Source: Bactericera cockerelli
Taxonomy: Eukaryota > Arthropoda > Insecta > Hemiptera > Triozidae
DNA: 64,000 bases
Assembly (NCBI GenBank): GCA_024516035.1
Contig: CM044963.1
Span: 25,191,935-25,255,934, forward strand
Direction: 5' to 3'
The stretch's first letter is position 1. Every line of letters begins with the position of its first letter. A program made the translations under genes and the position numbers. Below are positions 1-11,357 of the stretch, in pieces. A model generated the notes under the pieces. That model ran no database searches and was not told where the DNA came from. It worked only from the letters and a program-made list of their open reading frames with translations.

Positions 1-335
1 CTATAACAAAAAGGGCGAAAGTGCTTCATAAGGAAGATCAGGGGTGGCCTCCTGCGGCCGCCCTGAAAGTTCAATGACCTTGATTTCCACATCAAAATAA
101 CGGCGTTATCTTGTATTGGGAGTCGATTTTTTCCGCGTTTCAATAACTCTAACTCAATAACAAAAACTCTAAGTAACAGGTGTAATTCAGAATCTTAGAA
201 TTTTTAAAGAACCTTTAGAGGCGCGTATCCCCTTATGAAGCACTTTTGCTCTTATTGTTTTAGACTTGGCCCCCTCTTAAATGGTCCATATAACACGTGG
301 TCAAAATAAAGACGCACTTTTTCTGAAACACCCTG
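1..335. mobile_element. Right end of a DNA transposon, cut by the window edge
   Basis: The stretch ends in TTTCTGAAACACCCTG followed by TATA. That resembles the ends of the foldback element at 9376-11357 (CTGAAACATACTG then TATA) and the CACCCTG end of the element at 42831-45232. The left end is outside the window and no transposase can be read. Placing the whole 335 bp in the element is inference; only the terminal motif is seen. Confidence 0.4.
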
Positions 336-489
336 TATATCTCGTTGTTTCGTGCACTAATGGAACTTTTCACCCTAAAACTGGGTGGGGTACCTGGGTG
401 ATACTATTCAAGGTTCATTCTGTTACAATATTCTATGGGGTGTCTAGTTTATAGTTTTTCCATGGTATTTCCATTATCATAGCAGGAGT

Positions 490-565
490 AGACCGTGGCA
501 AACCCGAAGGAAGGCAAAACCACCAGGTGAGGTCACTGAAAGCATTTTCTACCACCTAACAATCA
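490..565 (-). repeat. SINE family F fragment
   Basis: It carries the family F 3' body (accaccaggtgaggt, then cattttctaccacctaac), the reverse complement of the gttaggtggtagaaaatg...cctggtggttacc block at 56370-56580. The tRNA-like head is missing, so it is truncated. Confidence 0.5.
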
Positions 566-857
566 ATTTTCTAATCAAACCTGGATACGAGAAGTGGATA
601 CAAGAGAAAGATTTCCATGTAAAATTCAGAGTTTTGTATTGTATTGTAAAATCCTATGGAAGAAAGTAAAACCCCTGAAAATTTACCTGTACTAGAACAA
701 GGACTCAACTCATTGTTTGGAAATAAATTCATAGGGACCTAGACGTTTTTCTTCCTCTCCCTCTTTTTTCTCTTGAAAATTGTTACTTTTCCAGAAAAAA
801 AAGTAGGAAAAGTGGTCGTAAATTATTCGAGATGTCTTCTGTGTCAGGTGCCCCGCC
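566..857. other. No recognised feature
   Basis: AT-rich DNA leading into the pyrimidine repeat. I see no credible coding signal. Confidence 0.5.
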
Positions 858-1133
858 CCTCTCTCTTTCTATCCCTTTCTCTCTTACTCTTTCTATCCCT
901 TTCTCTCTTACTCTTTCTATACCTTTCTCTCTTACTCTTTCTATACCTTATCTCTTACTCTTTCTATCCCTTTCTCCCTCTCTGGCTATACTCTCTTCTC
1001 CCTCTCTTTCTCTCTTTCTTTCCCTTTCCCTCTCTCTTACTCTCTCGCTCTCTCCTTTTCTCTCTCTCCCTTTCTCTCTTACTCTTGCTATAATCTCTCT
1101 CTCTCTTTCTTCCTATATTTTCTCCATTTCTCT
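858..1133. repeat. Polypyrimidine tandem repeat
   Basis: Imperfect ~22-bp units of the type ctcttactctttctatccc decay into short CTCT/CTTT runs, with almost every base on the + strand being C or T. Low-complexity ORFs rich in Leu/Ser on + and Arg/Glu on - arise only from this composition. Confidence 0.85.
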
Positions 1134-1264
1134 GCTCCCTATAATACATTAGGGTCGAATCACCTTATGTACAGTGTGTAACAAAGGAACTTTTACACCC
1201 TATAACAGTAGAGACTGTGTCAGAATTCAGGTGTCTTGAAGGAGTGATTTAAGGGGTCAAAATA

Positions 1265-1640
1265 ATTATTATAATAAAGGTTACTGCCGGGTTATGACTA
1301 ATAAGTCGCATTATTCTAGCTGTAAGCTATACACGTAGGTACCGCATTAGAATCTCGAAATTTCGGTTGAAAATCCCGTTGACTCGAAAGAATTATTCGC
1401 CCCTTGTCAAACTTCGCTCCTAATTCGATATTCCGATATCTCGAAATCCCGAAATCTCTATACTCCGGATAACTCAAAATGACACTTCTCTCTTCCTTGA
1501 ATTTTGAGTTGGCTGCGATTCTACTGTACTAAGGGGTCAAAATCCCAAATGTGAGAATAATAACATGCCATGTTCTGGCTGGGTTTCGAACCCACGACCT
1601 TTGGATTACCAGACCGACGCAACGCCGCGACGCGCCAAGC
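1265..1640 (-). repeat. SINE family B, degenerate and split
   Basis: Read on the minus strand, 1545-1640 holds the tRNA-like head with a box B-like GGTTCGAA block (seen as gggtttcgaacccacgacc on +), then catgccatgttctggctggg. At 1280-1320 the family tail (ataagtcgcattattctagc) reappears. The ~220 bp between looks unrelated, so the copy is interrupted or badly decayed. Intact copies are at 55262-55480 and 58350-58560. Confidence 0.55.
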
Positions 1641-1687
1641 ATTGACAACTAGGCTAAATGAATACGTTAGGAATGTTACCGAAGGAA

Positions 1688-1815
1688 ATTTTCAAACCTG
1701 CTACCCACATTAACCTCACCCAGCCTGTGTGGGGCCGGAATACCAGCATCACGAAGTCTTCACCTCGGTGGACGTTGCTTAAATTCTGCGATCCTACGAG
1801 AACCAGTGCAAATCG
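1688..1815 (+). repeat. SINE-like family A, partial
   Basis: It contains the family A signature: acctgctacccacattaacc, tcacccagcctg, a ccggaat.ccagcatcacg block, gaagtcttcacctc and ggtggacgttgctta. The same ordered blocks recur at more than ten places here, for example 10205-10397, 13795-14030 and, inverted, 36000-36195. Confidence 0.7.
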
Positions 1816-2164
1816 ATGCTGGTGAAACACTTTATTTATATACTCTTGGATAGTATGAGTGGTGGAATTTCCTTGCTCGCTCTAAGAAATTATTCACGAG
1901 TATCTCGACTGAATTCATCTTTCTTGTCCACCCTGTATATTGTCCACCGGCAGAATGGGTATGGGTGTGTGTCCGGTACAGTTCATTCAGACTCAGATTG
2001 ATCATTTCAAAATAATGAAAGTAACAAAACGCAATGGAGAGGAAACAATTTTGGACGCACATCAAAGCGGACCAGTGTAAACACGAAATTTATTCCTATT
2101 ATTGAATCTCCATCATCTCCAGGAACCTGCGAATGGGGTGGGAGTGCCTGTGACACCTTTTCAC

Positions 2165-2297
2165 TAAGGGCGAAATTAATAGACAAATTCTATAACTCAA
2201 GTCATTGCTAAGCGTTGGTTTTCCCTATCTTACACAGTACGCAATCCGTGACTTAGCGCCACAGAGATATTACAAAAACGTCTATTAATATCGCCCT
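2165..2297. mobile_element. ~130-bp MITE, TAAGGGCG termini
   Basis: Ends are inverted repeats: ctaagggcgaaattaatag on the left, ctattaatatcgccct on the right. A second copy in opposite internal orientation lies at 61384-61518 and shares the core tatcttacacagtacgcaat and cgtgacttagcgccacag blocks. A TA or TTA target duplication is likely but the bases are ambiguous. Confidence 0.7.
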
Positions 2298-2846
2298 GAT
2301 GCATCGGTCTATTTTGGATCTTACCAAAATTATTTACAATATTTATGATCAGAAAACCCTGTAATGAAACGACTTTAGACAAGTTTATAAATGATTGTTT
2401 TGTTGATTTTGATTAAAACTTCTCGTAAACATCCCAATTTCGTAAGTTTTCTGAGCAAAATAAGATGTTTTCTTCTAGCAAATCGGTGTTCTATTAGAAT
2501 GTCATCACGCGGAATCGACTTTTCCCCGAAATGAACATCTAGGCTCCGCCCCTGCTGTTGCTTCATTGGTATCATTCAACATATTTGTAATCTGTTTATC
2601 ATCATCTGTATAGCATATTATGATTGGTAAATGTGTAGGATGTATCCAGAGATCTTCTCTGTATTTGTTTTTGTGAATTGAGCATAAAATGTATTCTATG
2701 TAATTTATTTGTTTTACACATAATATGAGGCTAAATGAATCATCATTTTTGTCTGTTACAGAATGCTCAATACGACTGGTTGCTGATTTAGAAGTATCGA
2801 GTTTCATTCAGTAGTACCATCTGGAGCTTCGTCCTAACTGACAGTA

Positions 2847-3130
2847 AGCTGTTTGAAGTAGAATTGAAGAGATTCAGCTAATAGAAAGCTATTCTGAAAA
2901 GAATAAGAGATCCAGCTATAGAAGCTGTCTGAAAAGAACTGAAGAATCCAGCTAATAGAAAGCTGTTCTGAAGAAGAACTGAAGAGATCCAGCTAATAAA
3001 AGCTGTTCTGAAAGAACTAAGGATCCAGCTAATAAAAGCTGTTTGAAGGAAGAATTGAAGAGATCCAGCTAGTAGGAAAGCTGTTTGGGAAAGCACTGAA
3101 GAGATTCAGCTAATAGAAAGCTGTTCTGCA
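2847..3130. repeat. Minisatellite, ~36-42 bp unit, about 7 copies
   Basis: Units begin agctgttctga and end gatccagctaataga, with 1-6 bp indels between copies. Opposite-strand ORFs rich in Phe/Leu across it are by-products. No gene flanks it closely. Confidence 0.85.
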
Positions 3131-6100
3131 CTACATCTGTCAAATTTCAGTAGACATTTTTTTAGAGAAACTGTCGAATTCCAAATGAAAATAATTTATA
3201 TCATTAGAAAGTGAAATCAATTCATTTCCATGTTGAAACTTTACAAAGAATAACAGATCTCTAGAATAAGAAAAGCAATGACCAGGTTGTATTTCACATC
3301 ATTTTTTTGTGAAGTTATTTGAATGAGGTCAGTTCTGAATATCATATTATCTCTATCCAAGTTACCACAGGCTGAACTTTTCCAATAAAGATTTTATTAT
3401 CAGAAGTGAGCTCCGTACCAACTTGGCGTACAGAAGTGAAGTAGAAGATTATTAGAGAGAAAATAAATCTAAACGACAATAATTTTAGAGAGGAGTTGAG
3501 ACTTGTGTTCTTATTCTGGATTGAGTTTTTTCTTGTTTACTCAAATAGCTCTTTATATTATAGTCTAGCTCTTAGGAAATAGCTCTCAAGCTCTTGTTGT
3601 TGAGGATATTTTGACATGGGTATAATGAAATGGAAAAATGTTTTCTCTCTCACGGAAATTATAGCAGAAGGTAGAATAGGAAGTGAACTCGTGGAGAATT
3701 CTTACACTCATGACGGGGAAGAAAGCACTGTTTCTAAAACGACACAAATGCTGAAATTACATTTGTAAAACGGAACTCGCATTTTAAGAACATCATTGAA
3801 CATTCCCCGGTGCGTTTTAGACATTCAAAGTACCTATTTACTCAGAATTTAATAATAATTTTACTACCTCTGAAGGAGAAACATTTTCCAGAAATAATAT
3901 AGTCAGAGTCCTTTAGAGAGCTCAATAAATTTAATACAAGGAGAAGCATTCTTCTTCTTCACTGTCAATTAATGACAAAAATGTACTTTTAAATTCATTA
4001 AAAAAGGTAACGTTAAAGCGAAAGACAGCGAATTTTTTACTGCTCCAAAAATGAAAAGTTTATTACGTCAAGTTTTATGTTTCAATTAAGGAATACAAAA
4101 AAGTACCTACAACTTTCAACAACATGAAAATTTTAAATGGTTTTTTTCCACTTCTTTTTATGAGAGACAATATGATAAATGAAGTTATTCTTTCTATTTT
4201 GTGAAGCTTTTATTCATTTGAATTATTCTTTTCCATTTCAGTTAATTTCTTGACGAAAATATTGTAAATTATATTAGGAATATTCTATGACGTAAAACTA
4301 ATGAATAATCAAACAGCAGCCTTTTCATGTTAAATGATGAATACGATCTGTCTGTGTTGATGCCCTAAGAGAAACATACAATTCAATGTTAATCTTGTTT
4401 ACGTTATACCTAGTCCAAATTTACTTATCGCTCTGAAAAACTCATTAGACCTCAAATATTTAAGCTCCTCGTAAATTTTAGATGAAAATAAAAACTTTCT
4501 CCCCGAAAATTTAATTACGAAGAGTACCTTTTTTTTCTAGAATATTTAAAACCACATTAAAGGTAGAAAGTAAATTTTCCAACTTACTTGTTAAAAAAAG
4601 TTTCCGAATAACTTTTATTATTCACAAAATTTACTCTAAATTATCTACTGAATCTTGAAGATAGCTGTAGCTAACCTGAGGAACTTAACAGTTAGTAGCT
4701 AAGGATTTTGGAAACTTCTTGATTTATCTGCGCTAAGAATCAAGCCTTTTCATAAACTTCTATGAAATAATACTTGTCTACCCAGAAAAAAGCTCCGTCT
4801 ATTTATTGAAATTTCTATTCAGAGGGATACGTGTTCGTGCAATCTTTAATCTCGTAATGCATTAGAATAATTACATATTTTATAAACTTTTTTAAACTTG
4901 TCTTCACTGTGAAATACTCTGTCTTCATTTTGAGTTCTTAATAATCTACATCATTTTATCTAGTCCAATCTGTGTGATTCGTTAAGTTTAATAAAACAAA
5001 AATATCGTTCTCCAAGTTGTTCTTAATATATTTAAATTTTGTTCGAAACTTTTTTCTTTAGTATTAGAAATTTTTCTTTAAATTTTTTGTGTACAAACTT
5101 TTCAATTTTAAGATTAGATTAAGTTTTCATTTGAAATATTTTACCATGGACTCGTTTGATATTGTGATAACAAGATTGTAAAAACTGATTTGAAATTATT
5201 AGCCTTAAGTGAAATACTATATTGATTTTTGCTTTGTAAGATTGTTAACATCTCTGATAAAAGGTATTTTAAATACGACTTTTAGTTTGTAAGAGATATA
5301 AAAATACTAGTTAAGACCTTCATTAACTATCTAGTCATTGTGTACCTAAAATGAAAATTACTTGTATAGAGTTAAAAATCTAGAGATTTTGAGATTTCAT
5401 TTTATTTTATTTTTTCCTGATAAATATTGAAATTTTCTATCTTCTCTGCTATGTATATCTCTCTTGTGGAAAAAAATCAACATTCTCTAATCTTTCGACC
5501 AAACTACACATAATTTACAGAATAAATTGGATGTTAAATTTTAGCTTTTGAAATTTATTTTGTTTGGGTACATATCTAACCTACTTAGGAGTATAATATA
5601 AGCTTCTTGCAAAGTAATTTTTAACTGAAGTCTAGTCCTTTTGAAAGAAAACTAGAAAATCTACTTTATATATATGGTAAATTCATAATTCAATTATTCT
5701 TATTATTTACATATTCTAAGATAAATTTTCCCATTCACCTTTACTTTATTTGATATCCAAGCTTTTGTTCACAATATTATCTTGAATTAGGAGAGAAAGG
5801 AATTGTTTTTCAGTCTCAAGAAACAATTAGGAAGATTTCTTTAGTATAAATCCAAGTTAATTATCAAAACTGAAACGAGAAGCATAATTTTTATTCATTG
5901 TGAAGAGAGAAAATTTAATAAATCAATTGAAACTTGTGTTTTGACTGAAGTCTTATTCGCTTCAGAGAGAATTGAAAATAAGGGATCCTTTTCAAGCTTC
6001 ACCTGTTTTCTAGATTCTTATTAATGAATTGTAGAATTAATAATTGGACGAGGAATATAAATCACGTTTGACAAAGAAAAAAAAGCAAGCACAAAAGTAT

Positions 6101-6166
6101 TTTCACTAAAAATAAACAAAAAGAGACTACAATAGTTTCTTATCCAAATAATCAAGAACATCAACC
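3131..6166. other. AT-rich DNA upstream of the receptor gene
   Basis: About 3 kb with no long ORF, no recognised repeat and no tRNA-like element, the longest quiet stretch here. It probably contains the 5' UTR, promoter or upstream intron of the receptor. A possible splice acceptor (ttgtttttcag) ends near 5816 but cannot be confirmed. Confidence 0.5.
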
Positions 6167-7445
6167 ATGATTCGACCAATCCTCGCCACACTCGTGCTGT
6201 TCCTCTCACTGGATCTCGCTCAGGGGACCCTGTTGTACAATTTCAACTACACAGACCTCATGAATGATACCTTCAACGGCACGGCTTGTCCTCATTCAAC
6301 AGGCCCCACACTTTTCTTTGCTACCCAGACGATCTACTTGATCATTTGCATCACAGGTTTGCTTGGTAATACTCTTGTTATTTATGTTGTTCTGCGCTTC
6401 AGTAAAAATGCAAACCGTCACAAATATGTACATCGTGAACTTGGCCATTGCTGACGAATGCTTCTTGATAGGCATTCCTTTTCTCATGATCACCATGTCC
6501 ATTTCCTATTGGCCATTCGGAGATCTCATGTGTAAGATCTACATGACCACGACAAGTATCAACCAGTTTACGAGTTCTATCTTCCTGACGATCATGTCGG
6601 CGGATCGTTACGTTGCCGTGTGCCATCCGATCACCGCGCCGAACCTGCGTACACCCTTCATCAGCAAGGTGGTCTCCTTCATCGCGTGGACAGCCAGCGC
6701 CATCTTCATGATCCCTGTCATCATGTACGCGTCTATCATCGACAGCGAGAACACCAAGTCCTGCAACATCATGTGGCCAGAGACAGAGAATCTGAACGGG
6801 CAGAGCGCTTTCATCCTGTACACGTTCATCCTGGGCTTCGCCATCCCTCTCGTCCTCATCTTCGTGTTCTACTACCTGGTCATCCGCAAGCTGCGGACGG
6901 TGGGACCCAAGAACAAGCCCAAGGAGAAGAAGAAGTCTCACCGCAAGGTGACCAAGCTGGTCCTCACCGTCATCACAGTCTACGTGCTGTGCTGGCTCCC
7001 CTACTGGATCACGCAGATCGCGCTCATCTTCACTCCGCCGCGACAGTGCCAGAGCTCCATCACCGTCATCGTGTTCCTGATAGCCGGGGCGCTCTCCTAC
7101 TCCAACTCCGCCATGAATCCGATCCTGTACGCGTTCCTCTCGGACAACTTCAAGAAGAGTTTCCTCAAGGCCTGCACCTGCGCGGCTGGGAAAGAGGTGA
7201 ACGCCACGCTGCATCTCGAGAACTCGGTGTTTCCGCGCAAGCGCAACTCGGAGAGGTACCACACGCGGCCGCGCTGTGTCACCACGAGCAGCCGGCCGGA
7301 GGAGGAGGCCAATGAGATCGGCCAGAGCACCACAGCGCTCACGTCGCGGTCCAATGTGACCATGAGCACGGACAGTGGCGTGGCCACGGGCAAGGAGCAG
7401 TTCAGTAATACCAACGGGAGCAGTATGGTAGCCACCACTGTGTAA
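6167..7445 (+). CDS. AstC-R: Allatostatin-C / somatostatin-like receptor (class A GPCR), one frame break
   Basis: A seven-helix rhodopsin-family neuropeptide receptor of the insect allatostatin-C/mammalian somatostatin receptor group, expected in the plasma membrane and, by family, coupled to Gi/o. The first reading frame runs 6167-6454, with a signal-like start and N-glycosylation sequons at residues 27, 33 and 37, through TM1 (GNTLVIYVV). The frame then shifts by one base at 6404-6408 and continues to the stop at 7443-7445. With the extra A discounted the protein is 425 residues. Visible hallmarks: TM3 Cys122 paired with ECL2 Cys199, DRY at 146-148, a Lys-rich third loop (~248-260), CWLPYW at ~275-280, NPILY at 317-321, palmitoylatable CTC at ~336-338, and a terminal TTV resembling a class I PDZ ligand. 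The ATG has a good context (atcaaccATG). No intron is needed. Codon third positions become much more G/C-rich after about 6590. The subtype is inferred from the motifs alone. Confidence 0.9.
6404..6408 (+). other. Frame break in receptor: five A where four are expected
   Basis: Reading AGT AAA AAT leads to a stop at 6454. Dropping one A gives ...RFSK-MQTVTNMYIVNLA, the expected intracellular loop 1/TM2 junction of this receptor family. All other conserved motifs are intact, so a one-base homopolymer sequencing or assembly error is likelier than a pseudogene. Confidence 0.85.
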
Positions 7446-7773
7446 GACTTGCCATACCAACGGGAGCAGCATGGTAGCCACCACTGTGTAAGACTTGCCA
7501 TACCAACGGGAGCAGTATGGTAGCCACCACTGTGTAAGACTTGCCATACCAACGGGAGCAGTATGGTAGTCACCCTGTGTAAGACTTGTCATACCAACGG
7601 GAGCAGTTATGGTAGCCACCACTGTGTAAGACTTGCCATACCAACGGAGCAGTATGGTAGTCACCATGCGTAAACTTGCCATTCCAACGGGAGCAGTATG
7701 GTGTGGTACCACTGTGTAAGACTTGCCATACCATCGGGAGCAGTATGGTAGCCACCACTGGATAAGACTTGCC
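7409..7773 (+). repeat. 46-bp minisatellite seeded in the receptor stop codon region
   Basis: Eight tandem units (43-47 bp, consensus 46) begin taccaacgggagcag and run through the terminal codons, the stop and ttgcca. Unit 1 is the genuine C-terminus (last residues NGSSMVATTV then TAA). Units 2-8 lie in the 3' UTR and diverge progressively. Unit 8 carries gataag in place of gtgtaag. Confidence 0.95.
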
Positions 7774-8969
7774 GGTGTGCAAGTCTTGTGGAACGTTGAT
7801 TTTTATGTACCTAATAGATTCCTATGTCAGAGTAATCATATCTTAAGGAATGACACCTAAGACTCGTTATAAACGGAAGTCAAAGAAAAGAGCCCTTTGT
7901 AGTTTGCATTGGTTTACTAAGCTCCGTATGGTGTAAAACCAAGCTATATATCAGTATAAATCAGTATCAGTATAAATAGAAAAGTGAGAAGTTGTGCTAG
8001 ATGTACATGAATATCAGAACATACCTGGACAGCTGTTTCGAGCTTATTTGCTCTCATCAGCAGGTAATAGTTCTGAATATCGAATTATCCATGCCATCAA
8101 CTAACCTCTCTATTTTAAGCAGTAATAATATCCAATCACTAATTCAATATCCATTAAGTCCAAAGAGGAAACGCCTCCAGTGTGCTAGGTCCTTTATCCT
8201 CCACACCAGACTGTGAGGATGTGATCACATGTGAGAGGATTGTAGGGCGTAGAAATGTATATTGAATGTCCTCATGAAATACATACCAATCTTTGGCGAT
8301 CTAATGTTTATGGATGTGAAAAACGTGCAGCAACTCAAACTTTCAAGCAGAAGATCCTCGTAGTTTCAAATAAAAGAATTTGAATTAATTGGAGTTGTAA
8401 GTATTTTTCGCTGGACGTAATTAAAAATATAATGGCCGGTTTGATAGTCTCATAAAACGGATTTTTCTACGTAAATGAAGTCAAAATATTAAAGTGTTGC
8501 TCTGGAAGTCAAAAAGGCACAGTTAAAAAATTGCTCTCATCACGTTGATAATTCTCTATCAACTAAGAGGACTATTTATAAACAATACAATTTACTAAAA
8601 ACAATAGAATTTGATCAAAAAAATTGTTTTGTTTTTTTATCGTAATTTTGTTTCTCATCAAATCATGTTCCCAAGAGAGATTGTGAAGTTTTTGACATAG
8701 TATACTGTTATTTTAAAAATTAAAATATATAAAAATCTTTAAATGTTTATAACTACATATTTCTAACTTCGTCAGTGTATTTTTATTTTTGTCCTAGCAG
8801 TACACTAGTGATGAGCCCCGCTATTGTACTCTATTGAATATTAATTTAATAAAATAAAAATTAAAGTAGGTAATTGAAGAAAAAAAAATAAAAATTAGTT
8901 CTCTGTAATATTTTTTATTATTATTTATCAATTGAGTAGGTAAATGACCATTTTATATTTTATTATCTT

Positions 8970-9002
<33 letters not shown>

Positions 9003-9375
9003 AAAAATTAATGGTTAAAAAAATGTGTGCAAATTTTATTTAGATTTTTTTTCAACATTTGTTTATCTTTATGGAAAATGGAATAATTACAATATAGTTT
9101 CCTATTATTTACTCAAAACAATGCAAATTTTTAAAAACTATGCTTATGAAGTTACCGTTCTTATTTTTACTGAAAAACAAGTTTGTTTGTTACCTTTCTT
9201 GTAAAAAACTGTAGGTAGGTTTTTTAAAATTCTTTCTTATGCACTATTGTTCAAAGAACTCCCTTTTTCATCTTTACAAAATCGGTTGGTAAAGGAGACC
9301 TAACTGGATCGGTCAAAAAAATATCATATACCTAACTATTTTATTTCATATTTAATTTCAAGATCCCTTGTTATA
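7774..9375. other. Receptor 3' flank, no further gene seen
   Basis: AT-rich DNA with a 31-T run at 8971-9001. AATAAA at 8369-8374 is the first good candidate polyadenylation signal on + after the receptor, about 920 bp past its stop, but no cleavage-site evidence is available. Confidence 0.45.
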
Positions 9376-11357
9376 CAGTATGTTTCAGAAAAGGTGGCCA
9401 CCCCCTCGTAACTTTTGAACGCGACGGATTTTTTCAATTCTGTAAAGTCCTAAGTATAGAAAGTGCCCTATGGCCCATCCTGTGGTCATATTTAATTTTG
9501 GCCCCGGTTGGCCCTTCCGGCTTTTAGGCCATATTTTTTCATTTTTCTCGCGAATTTTAAATGGAATGCTATAATTTTTATTCCTGTTAATTAAAGTCCA
9601 AGTTAGGTTGAGTATAATGAGCTTTTAAAATTTTCAAAAACCTTATCAGGGGCGGAGCTAGTAGTGCGCAAGGTTCAAAATTGTTACACGCTGTATTTCG
9701 GCGTTAGGTAGATATTTTAGTACTTTTTTTATTTTCATAGGTTCAAAATATTGTTTTACACCATATGAAATCAAAAAAATATTCTTGTTTACATCTAATC
9801 AGGGTCATAGTAAGGTTTTTGTAAAAGTACTTTTTTTTCTCACGTCAATTTTTCCGTAAATTAATGGTGTTTTCGAAATTGGCATTTTTAGAGGTGAAAG
9901 TCTGCTGTGACATATGTTTTTTATGCTTGAAATCGAAAGAAAACTTAACGGAGAAGCGATTAAGATCATAAAAAAAGCCATTCAACCTGCTAGTTTTTTC
10001 ACGACAGTGTCCGGTAAAGTGGGTGAATTTCGTGTTGGATTTTTGTGTTGAGGAAACCCAATTGGCATAGAATATAAATAATAGGTACCTAATAAGGGAA
10101 TGATACTTCAATAAACATAACTAAATGCGAAATTAAATGAAGATTATTTCTTCTAAATCAGTGCCGAATGTATTTTTTTTTTTCTCTCTTTATTTTTTTT
10201 TTTTTAACTGCATGGTCATATCATAACGGGGGTGTTACCCTCCATTCGCAGGAAACTCACCAACCTGCTAAACACATTTATCTCACCCAGCCTGGCTTTG
10301 GCTGGAATGCCAGCATCACGAAGTCTTCACCTCGCTGGACGTTGCTTAACTTCTTTGATCCTACAAGAATCGTTGCATTCAAAGCGCCATTGGACTGACT
10401 CCAGAATGATTGACAGTGTGTTTTCTACAGATTTTATCAACTAAAATTGTCTCAAGAGGGGACCCCTGGGCCGACTTTAGAAGCAGCATTATCCGATAAT
10501 TATTTTTGATACAACTTGAACTTTGAAAAGTGAAAAAAATGAGAAAAAAAAAAAAAAAATATCCGGCACTGATTTAGAAGAAATGATCTTCATTTAATTA
10601 ATTTCGCATTTAGTTATGTTTATTGAAGTATTATTCCCTTATTAGGTATCTATTATTTATATTCTATGCCAATTGGGTTTCCTCAACAAAAAATCCAACA
10701 CGAAATTCACCCACTTTACCGGACACTGTCGAGAAAAAACTAGCAGGTTGAATGGCTATTTTTATGATCTTAATCGCTTCTCCGTTAAGTTTTCTTTCGA
10801 TTTCAAGCATAAAAAACATATGTCACAGCAGACTTTCACCTCTAAAAATGCCAATTTCGAAAACACCATTAATTTACGGAAAAATTGACGTGAGAAAAAA
10901 AGTACTTTTACAAAAACCTTACTATGACCCTGATTAGATGTAAACAAGAATATTTTTTTTGATTTCATATGGTGTAAAACAATATTTTGAACCTATGAAA
11001 ATAAAAAAAGTACTAAAATATCCAACTAACGCTGAAATACAGCGTGTAACAGTTTTGAACCTTTCACCCTACTAGCTCCGCCCCTGATAAGGTTTTTGAA
11101 AATTTTAAAAGGTCATTATACTCAGCCTAACTTGGACTTTAATTAACAGGAATAAAAATTATAGCATTCCATTTAAAATTCGCGAGAAAAATGAAAAAAT
11201 ATGGCCTAAAGGCCGGAAGGGCCAACCGGGGCCAAAATTAAATATGACCACAGGATGGGCCATAGGGCACTTTCTATACTTAGGACTTTACAGAATTGAA
11301 AAATTCCGTCGCGTTCAAAAGTTACGAGGGGGTGGCCACCTTTTCTGAAACATACTG
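9376..11357. mobile_element. 2-kb foldback element with ~0.8-kb inverted arms
   Basis: The left arm (9376-10168) and right arm (10561-11357) are near-perfect reverse complements, from CAGTATGTTTCAGAAAAG at the ends to cagtgccg at the loop. Both ends are flanked by TATA, so TA or TATA is the probable target duplication. The two arms encode mirror-image short ORFs (70-90 codons) with no recognised domain and a few substitutions between them. The ~390-bp loop holds a poly-T/poly-A pair and a family A copy. Nothing like a transposase is visible, so it is a non-autonomous foldback or long-TIR element of unknown superfamily. Confidence 0.9.
10205..10397 (+). repeat. Family A copy inside the foldback loop
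   Basis: Ordered family A blocks are present: catggtcatatcataacggg, gttaccctccattcgcagg, cacccagcctgg, ggaatgccagcatcacgaag, cgctggacgttgcttaac. The copy sits in the unpaired centre of the foldback element and has no partner in the other arm. Confidence 0.75.

Noticed and set aside
832..1152. 106-codon Leu/Ser-rich ORFs
   Set aside because: Produced by the CTCT polypyrimidine repeat.
6620..7315. 231-codon open frame in the +1 frame of the receptor
   Set aside because: Shadow frame: His/Arg/Gln-rich, with no start context and fully inside the true coding frame.
6399..7712. 437-codon open frame antisense to the receptor
   Set aside because: It is the mirror of a GC-rich coding region plus the 46-bp array. 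Composition is Arg/Asp/His-biased and no domain is visible.
9845..10888. Two mirrored 70-90 codon ORFs as genes
   Set aside because: They lie in the arms of the foldback element, lack known domains and have no independent context. Described with the element.
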